From the NCBI GenBank assembly GCA_029339195.1, contig JAPTJF010000187.1, forward strand, positions 45,954 through 109,953: a DNA stretch of 64,000 bases. The letters are read 5' to 3'. The notes beneath the pieces are model-generated. The model did no database searches. It was given only the letters and a program-made list of their open reading frames with translations, and had not been told where the DNA came from. Position 1 is the first letter of the stretch, and each line of letters starts with the position of its first letter. Shown piece after piece: positions 57,501-64,000 of this stretch. Source of the stretch: Micractinium sp. NFX-FRZ. Taxonomy: Eukaryota > Chlorophyta > Trebouxiophyceae > Chlorellales > Chlorellaceae. The position numbers were made by a program, and so were the translations under genes.

Positions 57501-60322
57501 AGGTCGGTCTTGGCAGGCCAAGGACTGTGGGATCGCTTGTAGCGCGCAAGATAATGCTGCGACGCCCAGACCCTCCGCTTCTCCCCGAGTGTGCCCTGCT
57601 CCCGACGGCATCATTCGCTCGCTCACCCCCGTTCACCCCCACTTGCCACCCCACCCACCCCTCCCCTCCCCCATTCTTGCAGACGTCCTTCTCTCCCCTG
57701 TGTTCACTGGGGAGGTGCTGGCGGATGCGTGGCTCACAGAAGCGCAGGCCAGCATAGCGGCCAAGGCGTGGGAGGATGCAGAGCGGGCGCTGTCAGACGT
57801 GAGCCACGCACACACTCTGGATTGTTGCCGGTTGGGGGCGCTGGGAGGGAAGGGGTGTTTGGGGGCCGGGCAGCAGGTTTGAGGAGCCGTAAGCACCAAC
57901 TTTATCCTGCCCCCAACCGCACTACACTCGCCCCCTGCGGCAGCGAGTCCTGCAGCGGCACCACGTGTGCGCCTGCCCTGCCTCATCCCCACTCACCCCG
58001 TGCCCCTATTCTCCCGCACTCCCTGCTCCTTCTCATGGTCCCTGGCGGCACGCAGAGCCATCCAGCGGCACCACGTGTGCACCTGCCCTGCCTCTTGCCC
58101 AGTAAACCCACCCCTCTCCACTCTCCTTGCGGCTGCTTACAGGCCCTGGCGGCAGCCATGTTTGTTTGTAGCTGTCCTCATTCTTTGTGCCCTGCCCTGG
58201 TCTGCCCCGGGCCGGCCCACTGTACTTTCTTCCTGGCAGGCCTTGGTTGCAGCAGAGCCACTCAGCGGCGGGCCCCCAACCCATGCATCCTGTCTTACCC
58301 TGCCCTGTCACCGCCCAATGCCTGCTGCAGGCCTTGGCAGCAGTGGAGTCGATCAGCGGCGAGGCGAATGCACGCGTGGCGCTGGTACTGATGCTTACCG
58401 CGCACGCCTACTCGCGCACGGGGCGGGTCACGCTGGCGGAAGGGCTGTACCGGGAGAGCTGCAAAATGCTGCAGCTGAGCCCGGCCGGCGCAGGTGGGCA
58501 AGGCGGATGGGGCTGTGTGTGGGCGCTGTGTTGCAGGGGGTGGGCGGAAGCGGGTGGGTTGGAGCGGTGGCACGAACAGAAGCTGCAGCTGAGCCTGGCT
58601 TGTGGATGGGCGGGCGGATCACGCTGGCAGGCGGGGTCTGGCAGGTTGGGCGGCCATGGTGGGTGGACAGGTGCATTGCATGGGCGGAGCAATTGTTGTT
58701 GTGCAGCTCCGGGGCTGAGGCGTGTTGGTGTGTAGGACGCGGCAGGCAAAGCGCAGGCACGGGGGCACTCGGGACGCTGTTAGAGACGCTGAGCCCCGGC
58801 ATGCTGCTCTTGCTGCTCCCCTCCCTCTCTTGATGCCCTCGCTTCCTTACGCCCTGCCCTTGCTTGCCGCTCCCTTGCCCCGCCCCAATCACCCGCCAAT
58901 GTACACACACGAAACGCTATCCATCCCCACCCCTGCAGAGGAGGTGGACTTGCGGGTTGTGCACCCCAGCGTGGGCGCCCTGCTGGCGTGGCGCTACTGC
59001 CAGCTGCTCTCTGCGCTGCCGCGTCGCTCCACAGGTGTGCGGCAGGAGAGGCGGGGCCGTGTGCACATGTGGATGGGTGCGGAGCTCACGTGGCCGATGG
59101 AGAGGGCGACAGGTTGTGAGCAGCAGGACGAAAGACCAGAAAGTGGGCAGCATGGCGTGCACAGCTGGCGCCTGGACAGCAGCCGCGCCCTGCCAGGCAA
59201 TGCGCTTGCTCCTGCCACTGCCAGCCTCTGCCTCTTTTCCAGAACTACATACCCTGCCTCTGCTGCCGTAGCCTGCGGCAGGAGCGTGGGAAGAGCTGGC
59301 AGGCGCACCGCCCAAACTTCCCTCATTCACCACGCACACCACTTACGGTGGTGCCTCCTCTCACCCCTCCATTTGCAGCCACCTCCCCCCAACCTCTGCA
59401 AAGGCAGGGGCATGAGACAAGCTGGCCTACCGTCTTCCTCTACTCTGCTTTATGTCTGGTTGCCACACCCGCTGTCACACCCACCCCTGTGCAGAGGCGG
59501 CGGCATGGGAGAAGCTGGCGCGGGCGCTGCATGAGGAGGCCCCCATTGGGGGGCTGGGGTCGGCGCCGGAGACGACGTTTGGCACGCTGGATGCCCTCTC
59601 GGTGCGTGGTGTGGCCTGGGATGGGTGCATGGCGTGCCCACGCTGTGCGTGGGGTGGGGTGGGTGGACTGCCCTTGTGGTGCGTGGGGTGGAGTGGGTGG
59701 ACTGCCCTCTAGGTGTGTGGGGTTGGGTGGGTGGGTGCATGTAACTGCTTGGCGCGGGCGCTGCATGAGGAGGCTCCCATTGGGGGGCTGGGCCAGCGCC
59801 GGAGACTACAGCTTGCACTCATGATGCCCTCTTTGGTGTGAGGGGTGGGTGGGTGGCAGCTGGTCGAGGGGATAGAAGGCGGGTAGAGGAGGGCTACTGC
59901 CGGGCTTGTCGGCACTGCAGGCGGGCAGGGGAGAGGGCAACTGGATGCGCTCACGGCGCGTGGGATGGGACGCTTGGGTGGGATGGCTGAATACAATGGG
60001 TGAATGAGCGGCGGCTGTGCGTGCTCTCGACGCTTATGGGGCAGGAACTGTGGAGGCGGGCACCCTGGCAGGCGGGCAGGCACGACAGGAGCCAGGCGGC
60101 TCGCTTGGCTGGCGCCTTTGTCTGGCGCCCATATGTCGCCCCCTGTCCCTCACCCCGGCCGCCTCTCCCTTCCCGCGCAGTCAACCGTCCCACACACCCC
60201 TCCCCCTCACTGTGCCAATCCCCTCCCCCACCGCCTTGGCTGGTGTGCAGGGCAAGGGGCAGGCGGGGCGCGGCGTCGTGCTCGACTTGATGTGCCGCCG
60301 CGTGCTGCCCTGCGAACTCTGA
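54512..60322 (+). CDS. TPR-like repeat protein, probably mitochondrial
   Basis: CDS join(54512..54631,54722..54795,54950..54995,55280..55453,55959..56103,56665..56747,57154..57262,57683..57798,58331..58493,58939..59034,59495..59601,60251..60322), 12 exons, 434 residues, phases consistent. The N-terminus MSLAARAAGGFARNLRCFSS is basic and lacks acids, like a mitochondrial presequence. The rest is a chain of helix pairs typical of TPR or SEL1-like scaffolds: SNHEQALDVLKSGLQYM, LYLAQAEVEADRNRW, SSAAQALIIAEVELQAEC, WLTEAQASIAAKAWEDAERA, LMLTAHAYSRTGRVTLAEGL, AWEKLARALHEEA. No enzyme motif is seen, so a scaffold or assembly role is inference. The donor after exon 4 could be 3 nt earlier. Exon 3 (46 nt) is supported mainly by phase and reading sense. 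Several introns contain degraded copies of adjacent exons. Confidence 0.78.
57179..57487. repeat. Copy of a TPR-gene exon in the following intron
   Basis: GGGGAGGCGCAGCTGCTGGC (exon 57154-57262) is repeated as GGGGAGGCGCAACTGCTGGC about 229 bp later. The similarity continues through a GCGGCCAAGGCGGCAGAG-like stretch. A donor-like CAGGTGGG follows both. Confidence 0.88.
57948..58350. repeat. Tandem copies of an exon start and its upstream intron
   Basis: CAGCGGCACCACGTGTG occurs near 57953 and 58063. The acceptor and first codons of exon 58331-58493 (CAGGCCTTGGCAGCAGT) have copies at about 58140 (CAGGCCCTGGCGGCAGC) and 58237 (CAGGCCTTGGTTGCAGC), spacing 91-97 bp. Confidence 0.85.
59500..59840. 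repeat. Copy of a TPR-gene exon in the following intron
   Basis: Exon 59495-59601 text GGCGCGGGCGCTGCATGAGG is repeated 233 bp downstream, and the match continues through CCCATTGGGGGGCTGGG and into GATGCCCTCT followed by a GGTGTG donor-like end. Confidence 0.92.
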
Positions 60323-60777
60323 CCCCTTGCCTCACCAGCGGCAGCGATGGGCAGCACGGCAGGCGGGCGGGCGGGCGCTGAGTGTTGGAGAAAGCACGTA
60401 ACAGAATGCTGCCGGAAGAGCGGGCACGGGGTGGATGCTGCCGGAAGGCACCGCCCAGCTGAGCATGGGCCCCTACTGCCCCTGCACCAAATCCACATGT
60501 AAAGCAACTGCAAAGCAGAGCATGCCATGGCCAGCAGGCCAGGGGGTGCAGTGGAGGTCGGGAGTTTGAATGGAGTGGAGAGGTGTTGATCCCCGACAGC
60601 TTGAGGTGGGCCGTTGCCATCTCCTGCACACGGCATGTAGGTCTCAAAGGGCGGGAGCCGTATGTGCGCCCGCCCCCCCCGCCCCCCGCCCCCTCCTCAC
60701 AACTTGGATTGGCTTACACAATTCACAAGGAGAGCCACTCACAAAGTTGTCAATGGGCGGAGCCATTCAACAGCAGT
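60323..60777. other. Convergent intergenic region
   Basis: 455 bp between the stops of the TPR-like gene (+) and the cysteine-rich gene (-). It contains a TGTAA at 60498 and a C-rich run near 60670. No gene seen. Confidence 0.45.
60498..60502 (+). terminator. Candidate TGTAA poly(A) signal for the TPR-like gene
   Basis: TGTAA on the plus strand, 176 nt after the stop at 60322. Confidence 0.4.
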
Positions 60778-63008
60778 TCACAGAATTGCAGTGCACAGTG
60801 ACAAATAGACCAGGAGGACAGCACTCAGCATGTTGCAATCATCAGCATCAGGCATCAGTTCACAGATGGACGGAAAGGGGACAAAAGAGGGGAAAGGGGG
60901 GGTTGCAGCTTGGGGAGCCTGCACAATACGCGTGGCAGGCGTGCATTTGCTGCAGAAGCTGGCTAGCTGCCACGCAGTGAATCCGTGGTGTGCCGTGCCA
61001 GCCCCGCCTCTTGGCAGTGCCACCACACACGCCACGCCATGCATGTGGGCGCAGCCTGCTCAACAGGCCATTACTGCCGTTGCGCTCGTGCCGCAGCGTG
61101 TGCGTGCGCTGCGGGCCGAGCGCTCTGGCAAGGCACCTCGCTACGTGTGGTGCCGCCACACAAGCGGGCGTGCTGTGAGCACTGCGTTCAGCACCCCTCA
61201 CACACCAGTTGGTGCGTTGGGGGGCCTGCGAAGGCCTCGCAGCACTTGGAGCCGCTCCCGATGGGGCTCGGTGCCTCGCGCGCCGCACGCCTCTTCACCT
61301 CACACAGATGGAGCACCTGGTGGGCTTGTTGTCGGAGTTTGCGGTCCACAGGTCGCGGCAGGGCTTGTCCAGCTGCAAGCAATTTGCAGGTGGAGATACA
61401 GAAACTTGAGTTCACGGGGGTCAGCAAAAAAAAACAATTACCCCAGCTGTGCACACAGCTGGCGGCCGGTCGCCGCTGCTGCGCAGGCAGCAAGGCAGAC
61501 AGCGGTGGTCAGTTGCTTGCTGGGAGCTGGGGCAGTGGCTGGCAGCAGGTCAAAGAGGCAGCAGACAAGAAGAAGATTAGACACTGAATTGCAGGGGGCA
61601 AGGATTGACCCAGCTGCCGACAGGTGGGCAGGCACTGTTGGTTGGGTTTCCACCCACGGGGCGCAAGTGGCGGGTAGGCAGGGCCAATGCCCCTCTGAGG
61701 AGTCCAGCAGCCTGCCTGCTCTGCCCGAGGTCACGGTGCTGCCTTACTCGAGCCACCCAAGGCCACCACCATGCCTCACTGCCGCTGTCTCCCAGCTCAG
61801 ACCCGAGCCTTTTGCCAGGTGCACCCCCACACTGCCGGTTTTCACGTCACAGCTGGGCCCTGGTCCCCCCGAGCCTGTGTCAGCTACACCCCACCTCCTT
61901 GCACCCCCGCCGCATTCCTAAAATCCCGGCGTCGACGTACCACAACACTGGCATGTCGGGGCGGCGGCGCAAGGGCGGGCAGCAGCGGCGCAAGCCTCCC
62001 ACTCGCCCATGCTGACACCCCATGCTCCCATATCTTTAAACCCCTAGTCTAACACAACGTGGCATTGGTAAGGCAAAGATGGGTAAGCCATTGTGTAGCA
62101 GTCCAGTTGGGCCCCCACCATGCTCAGCACCTGCCCCTCACTTTGCCCCTGTTCGCCCCAGCCTGGCCTGGCCCCGCCCCACCCGCTAACCTTGACATTG
62201 GTGTACTCCAGCTTGTAGTCAAAGGTGGGGTAGGACTGCTTGTAGCAGTCCAGCTGGCAGCGGTTGTAGATCACCCGGGTGAGGCGCTTGGTGGTGCGGG
62301 TGGGCTTGCAGGCGGAGTTGTTGGGGTTGCAGGTCAGGTTGAACAGGGACACACAGATGGGCGCAAACTGCGGGCCATGGAGTGGAGGGAAGGTGTCCTT
62401 GATGATGCAGATGGGGGCAGACAAGCGGTAGAGGGAGGTCGGCGGGAAACACGCGTGTGGGTTGGGGGGGGAGGGGGGGGAGGCAGCGGTAGCGCTGGTA
62501 CAGTGTGCGGCGGCACTGCGGCTATGGCGGCGGCAGCCAGACAAAGGGCACGCCGCATGCTGGCGGCACGTGCGCACAGGCACCAGCATCTGTCAGTTTG
62601 GTGAGGGCAGACACTCTTGCTGCAGTGCATTGCTGCACTGCAACCACGGGTATCTGACATTTACTCGAAATGTGTGAAGCCCACGGCAGCTGCCCCGCAC
62701 CTTCTTGCCGCGGCAAAAGGACAGGCAGCGGGAGGTGGCGCTGCTCCGGGCGCTGCACAGCAGGTGTTTGCAGCAGAGGCCGGCATACATCAGCGCCGCC
62801 TCTTCGAGGACAAGGGCGGACTCAACGCAACCCAGCACTGGTCAGGGGTCTCATGAATGGATGATCACCCACGGGTGGGTGTGGGTGTGGCCACGAGGGT
62901 TCCTCCATCACAGCGACCGTCTGCCCCCCGACCGCTGGCAACCCTTCACCTGGCCGAAGCCAACGCCGCCAGCAGGAGTGCGGCTATCAAGAGGCAGCGG
63001 CGCATCAT
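60778..63008 (-). CDS. Cysteine-rich secreted or surface protein, model incomplete
   Basis: Exons seen on the minus strand: 62950..63008 (signal peptide MMRRCLLIAALLLAALASAR), 62701..62837 (GLCCKHLLC ... SRCLSFCRGKK), 62191..62367 (FAPICVSLFNLTCNPNNSAC ... NRCQLDCYKQSYPTF ... LEYTNVK), 61317..61372 (LDKPCRDLWTANSDNKPTR) and 60778..60949 (terminal, with MLSAVLLVYLSLCTAIL near the end). The last three join in phase. The first join does not (donor phase 2, acceptor phase 1), so either the true acceptor was missed or the first exon belongs elsewhere. N-terminal signal peptide, many cysteines and a hydrophobic C-terminus suggest an exported, possibly GPI-anchored protein. Family not recognised. 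Reading through the donor at 62190 gives an alternative end at 62044. Confidence 0.45.
62069..62275. repeat. Copy of an exon segment downstream in the cysteine-rich gene
   Basis: On the minus strand, codons for CQLDCYKQSYPT (about 62228-62263) have a copy encoding AQLDCYTMAYPS about 155 bp downstream. The copy ends at a stop at 62044, offering an alternative C-terminus. Confidence 0.75.
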
Positions 63009-63636
63009 GAACTCTCGAACAAGGGTTGCCCAGCTGCCGGAGTTTGTAGGAGTGCGATTCGCTGCAACACCTATGCGTTCGTGATGCCGGCGGGATCATG
63101 TCGCGGGATTTTGTCCTTGTTCCCGATTCTTTCTACCCACACGCCACCAGTACCACTAGCCGAGGCGCAGCTGTGTATATCACGTTGTATATCTTGCTTT
63201 TTTTTGCTTTGGGGGTTTACAATATGATTTCCGCAGACAAAGTGCGACCCAGACCCCTGGACTGGCAAGGGGCCGCCAGGATTGCAAGCACGGGAGAAGG
63301 AGCACCCGTGGAAGCACAGCGGGCTGACTGATGCAACGGGCTGATATGGAGCAAGAAAAAGGTTTGTGCAGGGGGAAAGGGTACTGCAATGTTAGTGTTG
63401 GGGAAGCGTACCACAACTGCTGGGTGCAACATGTTAGTGGGATGCTTGTCTCGGGTGAGGGGGGATGCCTGGCCCCAAACCACCACCTACAGGCGGCTGC
63501 GCCCAACAGCAGCAGGCCAGGCGGAGGCGCGGGCAAGCGGTTCAGACCGGCTGGCAGGGGACCGGCAGAAAAGTGCAGCACAGTTAACGCGCTGAACTGG
63601 AACTGTGACTGTGAATCTGACAGGTGGTCTGCACGA
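63009..63636. other. Upstream region of the cysteine-rich gene
   Basis: 628 bp, more AT-rich than the rest of the window (for example TTGCTTTTTTTTGCTTTGGG near 63195). Presumed promoter and 5' UTR for the minus-strand gene. No coding exon recognised. Confidence 0.4.
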
Positions 63637-63793
63637 GGTCTGTATCGCAAGTTTCATTGCGGAGAAACAGACTGTAAACACAACTTGCTTGCTTGTTTGT
63701 GTCTCATTGCGGAGAAACGGACTGTAAACACAACTTGCTTGCTTGTTTGTGTTTACAGTCCGTTTCTCCGCAATGAGACTTGCGATACAGACC
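63637..63793. mobile_element. Foldback MITE-like element
   Basis: A 157-bp element begins GGTCTGTATCGCAAGT and ends with its reverse complement CTTGCGATACAGACC. The arms also share CATTGCGGAGAAAC, GACTGTAAACACAA. The left arm carries an internal direct duplication of about 60 bp. It has no coding capacity. A second, one-armed copy lies at 25961-26017. No clear target-site duplication is visible. Confidence 0.85.
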
Positions 63794-64000
63794 CCCAAGA
63801 GGCAGCTGGGCTGGGGGGAAACAAGAAAGCAAGCACGTTAACGTGCCGGGGCTGAGCCCTCTAACCTGGTCAAGCAGTACCTGGGGAGGGAGTGGTGGGT
63901 GAAAGCGGCACAGCAGCGCACAAGCTGGCCAGTCGGGCGCAGAAAGGGGCAGGAGAGCGGCGGGCGCCTGGGAGCCACCCCCGAGAACACGGGCATGCTT

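Noticed and set aside
60830..61921. A 363-codon plus-strand frame at the right end
   Set aside because: Composition-driven; it lies antisense to exons of the cysteine-rich gene and shows no domain or splice logic.

Overview
The window looks like nuclear DNA of a GC-rich unicellular green alga, most likely a Chlorella-type trebouxiophyte. The reasons are dense short exons (7 to about 1,060 nt), GTGAG/GTGGG donors and TGCAG acceptors, a chloroplast-targeted PsbP-domain protein, plant-type gene content, glutamine- and alanine-rich inserts, and TGTAA motifs downstream of several stop codons. The species assignment is inference. Gene models were built by hand by joining exons whose phases agree. 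Exon lists are given in each entry; ends resting on one candidate splice site are flagged.

Layout. 1-6 kb: a partly resolved small membrane-protein gene (-), mitochondrial ribosomal protein bL28 (+), and a 67-residue charged protein (-) whose last exon is followed by a 115-bp tandem array. 6-17 kb: RPN2/PSMD1, the large 26S proteasome base subunit (-, 24 exons), with a 1.2-kb terminal-inverted-repeat element in one intron. 17-19 kb: a thylakoid-lumen PsbP-domain protein (+), head-to-head with RPN2. 21-23 kb: a poly-Gln bHLH transcription factor (-), head-to-head with LCMT1, the PP2A leucine carboxyl methyltransferase (+, 23.6-27.4 kb). 27.5-29.6 kb: a TPR plus putative glycosyltransferase fusion (-). 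30.8-34.3 kb: a GT61-type glycosyltransferase (+). 34.8-51.4 kb: three tandem paralogues (all -) of a helical family I do not recognise, each with 14 exons of almost matching length and phase. 52.5-54.2 kb: a CoA-binding (YccU-like) protein (-), head-to-head with a mitochondrial TPR-like protein (+, 54.5-60.3 kb). 60.8-63.0 kb: a cysteine-rich secreted protein (-), then a small foldback element at 63.6-63.8 kb.

Two observations stand out. First, many introns carry degraded tandem copies of the edge of the neighbouring exon, including its splice site. I see this in RPN2 (at least eight places), the PsbP gene, LCMT1, GT61, the CoA-binding gene, the TPR gene, the cysteine-rich gene and the 67-residue gene. 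This is a recurrent process that makes decoy exons and lengthens introns. Second, the three-gene family keeps its exon lengths (195, 154, 96 and 137 nt identical in all three copies) while its protein sequence has diverged strongly.

There is no sign of operons, CRISPR arrays, or rRNA or tRNA genes. Genes are mostly arranged as divergent pairs sharing 230-1,220 bp upstream regions. Functionally the genes are a mixed housekeeping set: proteasome, mitochondrial translation, PP2A methylation, lumenal photosynthesis-related protein, glycosylation and transcription control.
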